From Haemophilus parainfluenzae T3T1 (GTDB lineage: Bacteria > Pseudomonadota > Gammaproteobacteria > Enterobacterales > Pasteurellaceae): DNA of 64,000 nt. Under the pieces are notes generated by a model, which was not told the origin of the DNA, searched no databases, and was given only the letters and a program-made list of their open reading frames with translations. The translations under genes were made by a program, and so were the position numbers. Positions 20,386 through 28,734 of the stretch are shown one piece after another. Position 1 is the stretch's first letter; the number at the start of each line of letters is the position of its first letter. The stretch is taken from positions 1,509,501 through 1,573,500 of the forward strand of contig NC_015964.1 of NCBI RefSeq assembly GCF_000210895.1. Direction: 5' to 3'.

Positions 20386-21312
20386 TTAGTTGGCTAGGAA
20401 GGCTGCTAATTGTGCTTTATTGGGTAGCGCAGACATCGCCCCTTTTGCTGTCGTAGCCAGGGCTCCGCAGGCATTAGCCTGACGGATGATTTGCACAAGC
20501 ACATCATTTTCTTTCCAGTTTGGATGCTGTGAAAGTCCTGCAAGCAGGCCACCAACGAAAGCATCGCCAGCACCTGTTGTATCAACAGGTTGTAAGGCTT
20601 TTCCAGAAATCACATCTTTCTTACCTTCTAAGTGATAGAGTGCACCATCTTTACCCAAGGTCACGATAATCAATTTTTCAGGATAAAGTGCGGTCACTTT
20701 TTCAAAGGCTTTTTCAAGGCTGTCAGTATTGGTTAAAAGCGTTAATTCTTCTTCAGAGAATTTCAATACGTCAGCTAAGGCAACGGCTTCCATTACCACG
20801 GTTTTCATTTCTTCTAAGCTTGACCAAAGAGACTCACGTAAATTAGGGTCGAAAGAGAAGAAACCACCAGCAGCTTTAATACGACGAATAGCTTCGAACG
20901 TCGCTTCGCGTGATGGATTATTAATTAGCGCGATAGAGCAGCAATGCAGCCATTCACCTTGTTGGAATGGCGGTAAATCGCTCGCTTGTAAGAACTGGTC
21001 CGCACTTGGGTTTACCATAAAGGTAAAGCTGCGTTCGCCATTATCTAAGCCGACGATAACGGTAGAGGTGCGATGCTGCGGATCTAAAATCATATGTTGT
21101 GTATTCACATTTTCCGCATTTAAGGTATCTTGCATAAATTGGCCAAGCGGATCATTACCTACACGACCAATAAAGGCACTTGGGCTGCCTAAACGTGCGA
21201 CACCAACAGCCACATTTGCTGGCGCACCACCGGCACAGCGTAAATAATGATTTTCACCGTCAGGAATAAGATCGACAACCGCATCACCGGTTACCCAGAT
21301 TTTTTGGCTCAT
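20386..21312 (-). CDS. scrK: Fructokinase (PfkB family)
   Basis: 308-aa kinase phosphorylating the fructose released by ScrB. PfkB signature one is GGAPANVAVGVARLG (residues 28-42). The anion hole and catalytic Asp lie in DTTGAGDAF (residues 244-252). First gene of the sucrose cassette, with AGAAGGAAAA before the ATG. The gap to tyrS contains only a degenerate USS terminator and no convincing promoter, so expression may depend on read-through or a weak promoter. No LacI-type regulator gene is adjacent. Confidence 0.9.
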   Translation of the reverse strand: MSQKIWVTGDAVVDLIPDGENHYLRCAGGAPANVAVGVARLGSPSAFIGRVGNDPLGQFMQDTLNAENVNTQHMILDPQHRTSTVIVGLDNGERSFTFMVNPSADQFLQASDLPPFQQGEWLHCCSIALINNPSREATFEAIRRIKAAGGFFSFDPNLRESLWSSLEEMKTVVMEAVALADVLKFSEEELTLLTNTDSLEKAFEKVTALYPEKLIIVTLGKDGALYHLEGKKDVISGKALQPVDTTGAGDAFVGGLLAGLSQHPNWKENDVLVQIIRQANACGALATTAKGAMSALPNKAQLAAFLAN

Positions 21313-21350
21313 ATTATTTTCCTTCTATTGTGGATATCAGTTAAAAAATA

Positions 21351-21371
21351 ACCGCACTTAAAAAGAGCGGT
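21351..21371. terminator. Degenerate paired-USS terminator after tyrS
   Basis: ACCGCACTT (a true USS) pairs with AAGAGCGGT (one mismatch from a USS), followed on the minus strand by a T-tract. Confidence 0.65.
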
Positions 21372-21387
21372 CATTTTCATAGGTGTT

Positions 21388-22575
21388 TTATGCGATGGTT
21401 ACGCGTGCGAATTTACGTTTACCGACTTGGTAAACATTCGTGCCTTTCGGTGCGTTGGCTTTCATGTCTTCGACTTTTTCACCATTGATTTTCACACCAC
21501 CTTGTTTCGCTGAGCGAATCGCTTCAGAAGTAGAAGGAACCAGTCCTGCTTCTTTTAACAAGGTTGCTAAACCAATTTCGCCTTCAAAGGTGAATTCAGG
21601 CATTTCATCCGGCATTGCACCTTTTTGGAAACGGTTAATAAATTCTTGCTCAGCCGCCTCTGCAGCTGCTTCATCATGGAAACGAGCGATGATTTCTTTG
21701 GCTAATAAAATCTTCACGTCACGTGGGTTTTTACCATTTGCCACTTCAGCTTTTAATTCCGCAATTTCAGTGAGTGGGCGGAAAGAAAGTAAGTTGTACC
21801 AATCCCACATTAATTCATCCGAGATCGACATGATTTTACCGAACATATCGCTTGGTGCATCTGTCACGCCGATGTAATTACCTAATGATTTAGACATTTT
21901 CTTCTCACCGTCTAAACCAACAAGTAATGGAAGCGTAATCGCTACCTGTGGTTTCTGACCGGCTGATTTTTGTAACTCACGACCAACAAGTAAGTTAAAT
22001 TTTTGGTCTGTACCACCAAGCTCCACATCTGCTTCCAAAGCAACAGAGTCATAACCTTGTAATAAAGGATAAATAAATTCGTGAATTGCGATAGGTTGGT
22101 TGTTACCAAAACGTTTTTTGAAGTCATCACGTTCTAGCATACGCGCTACGGTGTAGTTGCTTGCTAAACGGATCATCCCTTCAGTACCTAATTTACCCAG
22201 CCATTCAGAGTTGAATACGATTTTTGTTTTTTGAGGGTCTAGAATTTTGTAAATCTGTTCTTTATAGGTTTCCGCATTGCGAAGCACGTCTTCACGGCTA
22301 AGCGGTGGGCGAGTGGTGTTTTTACCAGATGGGTCACCGACCATACCAGTGAAATCACCGATTAAGAAATAGACTTCGTGGCCTAATTGTTGGAATTGAC
22401 GGAGTTTGTTTAATACCACGGTATGCCCTAAGTGAATATCTGGAGCAGTAGGGTCTGCACCAAGTTTAATTTTAAGTGGGCGATTTTCTTTCAGTTTCTC
22501 GATTAAATCTGCTTCAGAAAGAATCTCATCAGTACCGCGTTTTAGTTCTGCGAGAACGGTATTAATATCAGTCAT
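21388..22575 (-). CDS. tyrS: Tyrosyl-tRNA synthetase
   Basis: 395-aa class I synthetase. ATP-binding HLGH lies in [11 protein letters not shown] (near residue 48) and KMSKS in [11 protein letters not shown] (near residue 230). A C-terminal S4-like RNA-binding domain ends with [11 protein letters not shown]. The open frame extends 19 codons upstream, but the family starts at [14 protein letters not shown], so the start was set there, giving the expected length. It is of the TyrRS type usual in Haemophilus, which differs from E. coli TyrS. Confidence 0.95.
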   Translation of the reverse strand: MTDINTVLAELKRGTDEILSEADLIEKLKENRPLKIKLGADPTAPDIHLGHTVVLNKLRQFQQLGHEVYFLIGDFTGMVGDPSGKNTTRPPLSREDVLRNAETYKEQIYKILDPQKTKIVFNSEWLGKLGTEGMIRLASNYTVARMLERDDFKKRFGNNQPIAIHEFIYPLLQGYDSVALEADVELGGTDQKFNLLVGRELQKSAGQKPQVAITLPLLVGLDGEKKMSKSLGNYIGVTDAPSDMFGKIMSISDELMWDWYNLLSFRPLTEIAELKAEVANGKNPRDVKILLAKEIIARFHDEAAAEAAEQEFINRFQKGAMPDEMPEFTFEGEIGLATLLKEAGLVPSTSEAIRSAKQGGVKINGEKVEDMKANAPKGTNVYQVGKRKFARVTIA

Positions 22576-22664
22576 TCTATTTCCTAATGTTATTTCAATA
22601 TTAAAGGCTACATTATAGAGATTATTCGACAAATTTGAATGCCTTGTTGTAAATTAAATGGAAA

Positions 22665-22697
22665 AAGGCCGCATAAATATGACTATTCTGCGGCCTT
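22665..22697 (-). terminator. Intrinsic terminator after the rhodanese gene
   Basis: AAGGCCGCA (22665-22673) pairs with TGCGGCCTT (22689-22697), followed by a T-tract on the minus strand. Confidence 0.85.
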
Positions 22698-22712
22698 GTT
22701 TATCTTGATATA

Positions 22713-24092
22713 TTAACTTTTACAAGAGTTACCTTTTTTCTGAATCTTGCCAAAATCATTATGTGCATCAGGTTTACTCATATTATTAGGGGCGCCTTTC
22801 TGTACTGGATATTTTGAATCCATTTGCCAAGCATTCCAACCACCATCATAGACATAAGTATTTTTCCATCCCATCATATTAGTCATAAACCAAGGTACAC
22901 TAGCACGCCAGCCCGTACCGCAATAGAATGCAAGGTAATCATCTTTATTAATACCTTGTTGTTTCCAAAGTTCGACGATTTCTAACGGATTACGCAATGT
23001 ATGATCGGGGTCGTAGTAATCGGCTAGATTCGATGAATCTGTACCCGCAAATCCCCATATTGCACCATAGGGTTCACCTTTTCCGGGAATGTAATCATAA
23101 CCACTTATTTTTCCGGTGTATTCATCCCATGAACGATTACTGATTAGCTTCAAGCCATTTTCCTTTTGCGCTTTAATAACATCATCAGGCATTGAAAGGT
23201 TGATTTCAGGATGTTGAGGAATGGTTGTGCCGAAACTTGCGACAGGAGTGGGGATATTTACTTGAGTTTCGGTAGGTAAATTCGCATCGACCCAACCGGT
23301 TAAACCACCGTTTAGGAAACGGACATCTTCTACACCTGCCCATTTTAACGCCCATAATACTCGTAAAGCAGCAAGTTGATTTTCTGAGTACAGTACAATC
23401 GTTTTGTCTTTAGTAATGCCGTTTTTAATTAAGTTTTGTTCAATAACTTTTGGTGTAGATAAATTCCAAACAGGATCGTTTTCAATCCAATCCGTATTAA
23501 AATGGTACGCCCCAACAATATGTTGAGTGTAGGATTTCGCTTTTTCCAAATCGCCCCAAGATACTTCAAATACCATGAGTTTATCATTCGTATAAGTTTC
23601 TGGTTTTTCTCCATGAATGACTGCATTCAGCCATTGAGGTGATACGCTTAATTGATAGTTTGTAAATGACTCAAGCGGGTAGTCGGCATTGGCATAATTA
23701 ATAAAGTCTTTAAAGACTTTTACCTTATAACCTTTAGCAGCAAATTCAGTGCTGATACGTTGTAAATCATCCAAATTGCTGTCATAGAAAACAATCGTTT
23801 TATCTTTACTAATTCCTTTGTCTTTAGCAAAGCTTTCGAATTTATCATCAGCAATATAATCTAACCATGCTGTCGTAAATTGAATCGCACCTTTAATATG
23901 TCCACCTTTGGTGGCGTTTTGATCTTTAAATCCGTTGTACAGACTGTCGTGACGAGTATCTACAATCAAATAAGTGGGATTATCGATATTTTTGAGAAGT
24001 TCTTCCGTGCTAATTTCGGTGACTTTATTTTGTTCACAAGCCGTTAATAAGGCTAGTCCTCCAAGTAATAAAACAACTTTGTTTTTTTTCAT
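22713..24092 (-). CDS. Triple-rhodanese sulfurtransferase lipoprotein (YnjE-like)
   Basis: 459 aa. The signal peptide ends in lipobox LLTAC (Cys19), so the protein is membrane-anchored outside the cytosol. Three rhodanese domains follow. The first two have degenerate active loops (FYDSN and LYSEN, no Cys). The third has the persulfide-forming Cys391 in FYCGTGWRAS. E. coli YnjE has the same plan, with its catalytic Cys at 385. AAGGAGG five bases before the second of two adjacent ATGs fixes the start. It follows the YeeE/YedE-type transporter by 17 bp, suggesting a joint role in taking up or relaying thiosulfate or similar sulfur. Confidence 0.88.
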   Translation of the reverse strand: MKKNKVVLLLGGLALLTACEQNKVTEISTEELLKNIDNPTYLIVDTRHDSLYNGFKDQNATKGGHIKGAIQFTTAWLDYIADDKFESFAKDKGISKDKTIVFYDSNLDDLQRISTEFAAKGYKVKVFKDFINYANADYPLESFTNYQLSVSPQWLNAVIHGEKPETYTNDKLMVFEVSWGDLEKAKSYTQHIVGAYHFNTDWIENDPVWNLSTPKVIEQNLIKNGITKDKTIVLYSENQLAALRVLWALKWAGVEDVRFLNGGLTGWVDANLPTETQVNIPTPVASFGTTIPQHPEINLSMPDDVIKAQKENGLKLISNRSWDEYTGKISGYDYIPGKGEPYGAIWGFAGTDSSNLADYYDPDHTLRNPLEIVELWKQQGINKDDYLAFYCGTGWRASVPWFMTNMMGWKNTYVYDGGWNAWQMDSKYPVQKGAPNNMSKPDAHNDFGKIQKKGNSCKS

Positions 24093-24109
24093 CATATCCT
24101 CCTTAAATA

Positions 24110-25102
24110 TTAAATTCGACATTGTGTTGTTTTGAAAATAAAGGTGCTGAGCCAAACCCCAATAAGTATCATCGCTGTAGCGATCCATCCTTGGGCAGAA
24201 AAATAAGCAGTAGCAACTAATGAATTTGTCACTGTGCAACCTCCAGCTAAACTAGCACCGATACCCATTACCACTCCACCTAGTAAACGGCGGAATAGCA
24301 TATCTGGTGGTGGAAGAGTTAATTTGAAATCAGCACAAACTTTAGCACTGACAAAGGAACCTATGATAATACCTATAACAAATAAGCTTCCCCAGTTTAG
24401 ATAGCGCTGTTGACCCGTCACAATATATTGAATGACATTGGCGGTAGGTACAGCAATACCATAGCCATAATTACGTCCGGTTTGTGCACTTAAATACCAT
24501 GCTAGCACCCCAAGCATGCCTATCAATGCTGCACCAGTGAATGGAGATAAGTATTTGAAACGTTTATTAGGATCTTGAAATTGATAGCGAGGATGTCGTA
24601 TTTGATATATAAGCAGTAGTACCGTAATAAGGCATAAAGAGATGACTAGCCACCATGGGCTTATTTGCAGTTTTTGGTAGAAGTTATCGGTCACCATATT
24701 TTGTTGAAGCAACGGCGCAAGCCAATGTTTTAGTATGCCACTTTGTGCAGAAGCCACCGTTAGTGCAAAACTAAACAATGCCAACCAAGCACCTACAATG
24801 CCTTCACCACTACGAAACCATGTCCCACTACCACAACAACCGGCAGATGCCATACCGAGACCAAAGAGAAGTCCACCCAATACAGTCGCAGATAGAGAAA
24901 ATTCCCCATTGGGCAACTCAATAAGCTCATAATGTTGTAGTGTGAAAAATCCTATGGATTGAATAGATATTGCAATACAAAGTGCGGTTGGAAAGCGGAA
25001 GTTTTTTTGCGTAAAAATATTCCGAAAGCCAGAAACAAAGCAGAATTGAGAACGTTGCAATAGAATGCCAAAGAGCATTCCGATGATGATACCACTTAAC
25101 AT
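24110..25102 (-). CDS. YeeE/YedE-family sulfur (thiosulfate-type) transporter
   Basis: 330-aa membrane protein with about nine hydrophobic segments. Conserved cysteines typical of YeeE (TsuA) are present: C21 in QRSQFCFVSG, C89/C90 in GMASAGCCGSGTW, and C289 in LAGGCTVTN. In TsuA, such cysteines line the thiosulfate path. It is upstream of, and in an operon with, the triple-rhodanese lipoprotein. YedE/FdhT, linked to selenium metabolism, is an alternative assignment within the family. No TusA-like gene is adjacent. Confidence 0.85.
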   Translation of the reverse strand: MLSGIIIGMLFGILLQRSQFCFVSGFRNIFTQKNFRFPTALCIAISIQSIGFFTLQHYELIELPNGEFSLSATVLGGLLFGLGMASAGCCGSGTWFRSGEGIVGAWLALFSFALTVASAQSGILKHWLAPLLQQNMVTDNFYQKLQISPWWLVISLCLITVLLLIYQIRHPRYQFQDPNKRFKYLSPFTGAALIGMLGVLAWYLSAQTGRNYGYGIAVPTANVIQYIVTGQQRYLNWGSLFVIGIIIGSFVSAKVCADFKLTLPPPDMLFRRLLGGVVMGIGASLAGGCTVTNSLVATAYFSAQGWIATAMILIGVWLSTFIFKTTQCRI

Positions 25103-25204
25103 AGATTAAACCTTAATACATATAAGAGTGACGATGATTAGAGCACAAAATTGTATCAAATAAAATATCTTAAGCTATTTTTTATACATATTTTTGATTT
25201 AGAT

Positions 25205-25271
25205 AAAAAAAACGCCTATTTGTGGGGAAATAGGCGTGAAGTTGGAGTGATTATCTGTTTGTTTTTGGAAT
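25205..25271 (-). ncRNA. Predicted Fur-regulated small RNA (RyhB/HrrF class)
   Basis: Between sfsA and the YeeE-type gene, a near-consensus promoter is followed, about 34 nt after its predicted +1 (about 25271), by a strong terminator stem ACGCCTATTT/AAATAGGCGT (25212-25237) with a C-rich loop and an eight-T tract. The transcript of about 67 nt holds no plausible ORF. An unpaired CACTCCAACTTC lies before the hairpin and could pair with ribosome binding sites. Fur-like boxes overlap the promoter. H. influenzae has a Fur-regulated sRNA named HrrF; this is a candidate homologue by architecture only, since its sequence could not be compared. Confidence 0.75.
25212..25237 (-). terminator. Intrinsic terminator of the predicted sRNA (also downstream of sfsA)
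   Basis: 10-bp stem, 6-nt loop (CCCCAC on the transcript) and eight T. Confidence 0.88.
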
Positions 25272-25277
25272 AATTAG

Positions 25278-25306
25278 ATGATAACCATTCTCAAATACGT
25301 TGTCAA
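25278..25306 (-). promoter_or_regulatory. sRNA promoter
   Basis: Perfect -35 TTGACA (25301-25306), 17-bp spacer and -10 TATCAT (25278-25283). Confidence 0.8.
25279..25293. promoter_or_regulatory. Fur-box-like site 1 at the sRNA promoter
   Basis: TGATAAC-C-ATTCTCA matches the 7-1-7 Fur pattern (TGATAAT-n-ATTATCA) at 12 of 14 arm positions and overlaps the -10. Confidence 0.75.
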
Positions 25307-25314
25307 TAACAAAA

Positions 25315-25329
25315 TGCAAATAATTCTCA
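25315..25329. promoter_or_regulatory. Fur-box-like site 2 upstream of the sRNA promoter
   Basis: TGCAAAT-A-ATTCTCA matches at 11 of 14 arm positions, just upstream of the -35 and 36 bp from site 1. Confidence 0.6.
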
Positions 25330-25337
25330 ATTATTTT

Positions 25338-26054
25338 TTAATCGATGTAAGGTACACTTTCTGTGAGAGAAAGTGCGGTCGGAATGCCATCTGAAATTTC
25401 AAATTTTCCCGCATAAGCATAAGCTTCAACGCCTTGTGATTTGGCGTCCTTTAAAAGACGATCATATTCAGGATCTACAAACTCAGCGATTTTAAAACGA
25501 TCAAAGCCATCATGTAGTCCGGCAAAGAGAACAACGGCGCGATGTCCTTGTTTTTTCATGGCTAAAAGCTCACGAACATGTTTTTGTCCTCGAGTGGTAA
25601 CGGCGTCGGGAAACATGCCTAATGTACCTTTTACAAAGGTGATTGATTTCACTTCAACATAACAATCTGGCAAGCCTTCACCTTTAAGCAAGAAGTCGAT
25701 ACGGCTATTTTCTTCACCATATTTCACTTCAGGATAAATTTCATCGTACATAGCCAGTTCTTTGATTTGTTTGTTTTGCAAGGCTTCAAAGACTAGCTGG
25801 TTGGATCTGTGCGTGTTAATACAAACAAGTTGGCCATTTGCTAATTGTGTTAATTCCCAACTATGCGGATATTTGCGAGTTTGGCTATCAGAATGAGAGT
25901 ACCAAACGGTATCACCTTTTTCACCACAGCCAGTCATTGCACCGGTGTTTGCACAATGAATGGTGATCATTTCGCCATTTGGTAATTCAATATCAGTCAA
26001 AAAACGTTTATAGCGACGAATTAATTTCGCGGCTTGTAGGGTAGGGAGTTGCAT
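25338..26054 (-). CDS. sfsA: Sugar fermentation stimulation protein homologue SfsA
   Basis: 238 aa from the chosen start. An N-terminal OB-like part ([16 protein letters not shown]) is followed by a nuclease-like fold with RIDFLL and [10 protein letters not shown], which keeps the conserved Asp and Glu-x-Lys metal-site residues. SfsA was named for a maltose effect in E. coli, and a DNA-binding role has been proposed. The frame is open 11 codons further upstream, but AAGGAA precedes MQLPTLQ, the usual family start. The end of the gene is followed within 10 bp by the Fur-like sites of the sRNA. Confidence 0.9.
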   Translation of the reverse strand: MQLPTLQAAKLIRRYKRFLTDIELPNGEMITIHCANTGAMTGCGEKGDTVWYSHSDSQTRKYPHSWELTQLANGQLVCINTHRSNQLVFEALQNKQIKELAMYDEIYPEVKYGEENSRIDFLLKGEGLPDCYVEVKSITFVKGTLGMFPDAVTTRGQKHVRELLAMKKQGHRAVVLFAGLHDGFDRFKIAEFVDPEYDRLLKDAKSQGVEAYAYAGKFEISDGIPTALSLTESVPYID

Positions 26055-26074
26055 AGCGTATTCCTTGTTAAAAG

Positions 26075-26114
26075 AAAGTGCGGTCAAATTTTATGACGAA
26101 ATTGACCGCACTTT
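26075..26114. terminator. Paired-USS terminator after the SIMPL-domain gene
   Basis: AAAGTGCGGTCAA (26075-26087) and TTGACCGCACTTT (26102-26114) with a 14-nt loop. Confidence 0.7.
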
Positions 26115-26145
26115 GTTCTTATGAATGTTGGGTAAATATTAAAAA

Positions 26146-26892
26146 TTATTCAATGGCATATTCAATAGTGACGACCAAGCGCGCTTTTTTCTCAATAGTG
26201 CTTGTGTCGTAGCTACCAGTGTAATCGCTAGAGTCATCTGCATCGGGATTTGGCGCTTGAATGTAGAATGGCCCTTGTGAAGCTGATTTTAATACGCCAA
26301 CTTTTACGTTACTGGTTTTCGCGAACTCTTCAGCGCGAACATGCGCATCTTGGGTGGCTTTTGAAATTAACTCACGTTTAATTTGTTCAAGATTTTCTAA
26401 GTAGTAATTTGGATCACCAAAACTAATATCTTGGTTGTTAGCTACTAATTGGTGAATATTGGTGAGGGCTTTTTGTAACTTAGTCAATTCTTTAGTTGAA
26501 ATTCGGATTGATCTTGATGCATCAAAGCCATTCTCTCTACTTTTGGTTTCCCCTTTTTCATTCTCATAATAGTCAGTATGAGTAGATACATCTAATTCTG
26601 TGATTTCTCGATTTTCATCAGTGAAACCTTGTGCTTTAAGGAAACGAACGGCTTCATTTAAGTTTTTCTGATTCGCTGCCATGGCATCATTATAAGTTGC
26701 TCCCCAACCATTTATGCGGATAACCCATGTGCCTTGTGTTGACGTATAGTGGCTTTCTGCTAATCCCTTAACTGAAATAGAACCAGTTTGACGTAAATTT
26801 TTAAATTGATTACCTAGGATAAATGCTGAAGCCATCAATCCGACGGCAAGAATGATGCCAAAAATAGCGAGATAAGATTTTTTACTGTTCAT
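26146..26892 (-). CDS. SIMPL domain (DUF541) membrane-anchored protein
   Basis: 248 aa. One N-terminal hydrophobic segment (about residues 8-27) acts as an uncleaved anchor or signal. The SIMPL domain follows: SISVKGLAESHYTSTQGTW near residue 38, NREITELDVS near 93, and a C-terminal ARLVVTIEYAIE. Family members face the periplasm and have been linked to envelope or oxidative stress, with no defined activity. Divergent from the BI-1 family gene. Confidence 0.78.
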   Translation of the reverse strand: MNSKKSYLAIFGIILAVGLMASAFILGNQFKNLRQTGSISVKGLAESHYTSTQGTWVIRINGWGATYNDAMAANQKNLNEAVRFLKAQGFTDENREITELDVSTHTDYYENEKGETKSRENGFDASRSIRISTKELTKLQKALTNIHQLVANNQDISFGDPNYYLENLEQIKRELISKATQDAHVRAEEFAKTSNVKVGVLKSASQGPFYIQAPNPDADDSSDYTGSYDTSTIEKKARLVVTIEYAIE

Positions 26893-27055
26893 ATAATGTC
26901 CATGATGTGGAATAAAGGAGTGCTTATTATAATGTAATTCATCTTATTGAGTAAGTTAATTTATTCACTATAACGCATATAAAAGATAACTTTAAAAGTT
27001 GACCGCACTTTTACCTTCTTAAATTTAAAAATTAAAACAAATTCTTGATTTACCA

Positions 27056-27084
27056 TTGACTTTTTGACCTATAGCCCTTACTTT
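27056..27084 (+). promoter_or_regulatory. Putative promoter of the BI-1 family gene
   Basis: TTGACT (27056-27061) and TACTTT (27079-27084) with a 17-bp spacer, 50 bp before the start. Confidence 0.45.
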
Positions 27085-27133
27085 ACGGATTGATGTTTCA
27101 TCAACTTTATTCTTTATAAAATAAGGAGCTTTT

Positions 27134-27796
27134 ATGCAATCTCGCATTGTTGTTAATTCACAGGAAGAATCACTACTTAGCACACATAAAGTGCTACGTA
27201 ATACCTATTTCTTATTGGGATTAACGATGGCATTTTCGGTAGTTGTTGCTTATATCTCTATGAGCTTAAACTTGCCTTATCCAAATCTTATCGTATTGCT
27301 CGTGGGCTTTTACGGTTTACTTTTTGTGACAAACCGTTTAGCAAATAGTGCTTGGGGGATCTTAGCTGCATTCGCGTTCACTGGGTTTATGGGTTATACC
27401 ATTGGGCCAATTTTAAACATGTATGTGGCGAGAGGAATGGAAGATTTAATTATGCTTGCATTCGCAGGTACAGCAATCGTCTTCTTTGCTTGTTCAGCTT
27501 ATGTGCTAACAACAAAGAAAGATATGTCTTTCCTTTCTACCGCGATTTTCTCATTATTTATCGTGTTATTGTTAGGGATTGTGGCAAGCTTCTTCTTCCA
27601 AATCCCAGCACTAGCGGTAGGGATCAGTGCATTGTTTGTGGTGTTCTCAACAATGACAATCCTCTATGAAACCAGCAATATTATTCACGGTGGCGAAACA
27701 AACTACATTCGTGCAACAGTGAGTATTTATGTGTCAATTTACAACTTATTCATCAGCTTATTAAGATTACTTTCTATCTTCTCAAGCGATGATTAG
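27134..27796 (+). CDS. Bax inhibitor-1/YccA family membrane protein
   Basis: 220 aa with seven hydrophobic segments. YccA-like features are [20 protein letters not shown] in the first segment, [18 protein letters not shown] sequence in the third, and a final segment with the pH-sensor-like Asp pair at the C-terminus (SSDD). In E. coli, YccA binds and restrains the FtsH protease; bacterial BI-1 homologues can leak calcium. AAGGAG precedes the ATG. It has its own promoter and terminator. Confidence 0.87.
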   Translation: MQSRIVVNSQEESLLSTHKVLRNTYFLLGLTMAFSVVVAYISMSLNLPYPNLIVLLVGFYGLLFVTNRLANSAWGILAAFAFTGFMGYTIGPILNMYVARGMEDLIMLAFAGTAIVFFACSAYVLTTKKDMSFLSTAIFSLFIVLLLGIVASFFFQIPALAVGISALFVVFSTMTILYETSNIIHGGETNYIRATVSIYVSIYNLFISLLRLLSIFSSDD

Positions 27797-27814
27797 TCAG
27801 TATTAAATTTAAAG

Positions 27815-27839
27815 ACGCTCCTGATTAGGGGCGTTTTTT
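27815..27839 (+). terminator. Intrinsic terminator after the BI-1 family gene
   Basis: ACGCTCCT (27815-27822) pairs with AGGGGCGT (27827-27834), followed by T6. Confidence 0.85.
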
Positions 27840-27920
27840 GTTTTGAACTAATTTTCTTAAGATAAGTCTTAGCATACAGGTTCGCTTGTCGAGCCTATTA
27901 ATAACAAAACAGGAGTTTTT

Positions 27921-28625
27921 ATGAAATCTTTAAAATCACTTTTAACATTAACATCACTTGCATTAGCGGTATCAGGTTCTGCATTAGCAACGAATACATC
28001 TGTATTACCAACAAAAGAATCAGTCGTAACTAATTCAAAATCAATGGTTGAAAGTACAAAAGCTGACGTGAAAAATGCGGCAAATGATAAGCTTAAATCA
28101 ATGACTGATAGTGCGAGTTCAACGAAATCAAATGCATTAGATAAAGTAACTGAAGCTAAAGAAAAAGCAACATCTGCGAAAGATGCAATGAAAGATAAAG
28201 CGACTTCTGCAAAAGATGCGGTAAAAGAGAAAGCATCTGCTTTAAAAGAAAAAGCGACTGAGAATAATCAACCGTCCATGAAAGACAAAGCCACTGAAAA
28301 ATTAAATTCAGTTAAAGATAATGCGAAAGAAAAAGCATCTGAAGCAAAAACAAAAGCCGCAGATAAAGTAAAAGAAGTGAAAGATAAAGCGACTTCTACA
28401 AAAGAGTCAGCAAAAGACAAAGTGGCCTCTTCAGCAAAAGTAAACATCAATAAAGCTGATGCAGAAACTCTACAAAAACTTTCAGGTATTGGTGAGAAAA
28501 AAGCACAAGCGATTATTGATTACCGTAACAAAGTGGGTAAAATCAAAAGCGCTTCCGAGCTTTCAAATATTGATGGTATCGGTGAAGCTACAATTGAAAA
28601 AATTTCTCCATACTTAAGTTTCTAA
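27921..28625 (+). CDS. ComEA-like DNA-binding protein with long KEKA repeat region
   Basis: 234 aa. A signal peptide (about residues 1-23, ending SALA) exports it to the periplasm. Residues 35-170 form a highly charged, Ala/Lys/Glu/Asp/Ser-rich repeat of about 11-residue units (KDKATSAKDA-like), resembling LEA-type amphipathic helix. Residues 172-234 are a double helix-hairpin-helix domain (NINKADAETLQKLSGIGEKKAQAI and GIGEATIEKI), the ComEA DNA-binding module. ComEA pulls incoming DNA into the periplasm during transformation. The H. influenzae homologue ComE1 is, from memory, about half this length. AGGAG precedes the ATG. Confidence 0.85.
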   Translation: MKSLKSLLTLTSLALAVSGSALATNTSVLPTKESVVTNSKSMVESTKADVKNAANDKLKSMTDSASSTKSNALDKVTEAKEKATSAKDAMKDKATSAKDAVKEKASALKEKATENNQPSMKDKATEKLNSVKDNAKEKASEAKTKAADKVKEVKDKATSTKESAKDKVASSAKVNINKADAETLQKLSGIGEKKAQAIIDYRNKVGKIKSASELSNIDGIGEATIEKISPYLSF

Positions 28626-28644
28626 GAAAACTCAGATAAAACAG

Positions 28645-28670
28645 ACCGCACTTTATGTGCGGTTTTTTTG
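28645..28670 (+). terminator. Terminator built on a USS, after the ComEA-like gene
   Basis: ACCGCAC (28645-28651) and GTGCGGT (28657-28663) form a stem followed by T7. Confidence 0.85.
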
Positions 28671-28688
28671 TTGAAGTAGATCACAAAA
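28667..28688. promoter_or_regulatory. CRP-like site upstream of sucA
   Basis: GTTGA-AGTAGA-TCACA fits TGTGA-N6-TCACA with a perfect right half and TAGA centre. The centre (28677.5) lies about 70 bp before the predicted +1, a class I position. Confidence 0.55.
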
Positions 28689-28734
28689 TTGTAACAAAGT
28701 GTGATTTGAGGATTATTTCTTTTTTTATCCTATG

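Noticed and set aside
20729..21247. 172-residue plus-strand ORF antisense to scrK
   Set aside because: Lies entirely within the well-supported fructokinase gene, has biased Ser/Thr/Ala composition and no recognisable domain. The same holds for other long antisense frames over tyrS, sucA, pgi and metG.
27990..28440. Assembly or frameshift error in the repeat part of the ComEA-like gene
   Set aside because: The frame stays open with consistent amphipathic composition and a normal C-terminal domain, so the repeat is genuine coding sequence.
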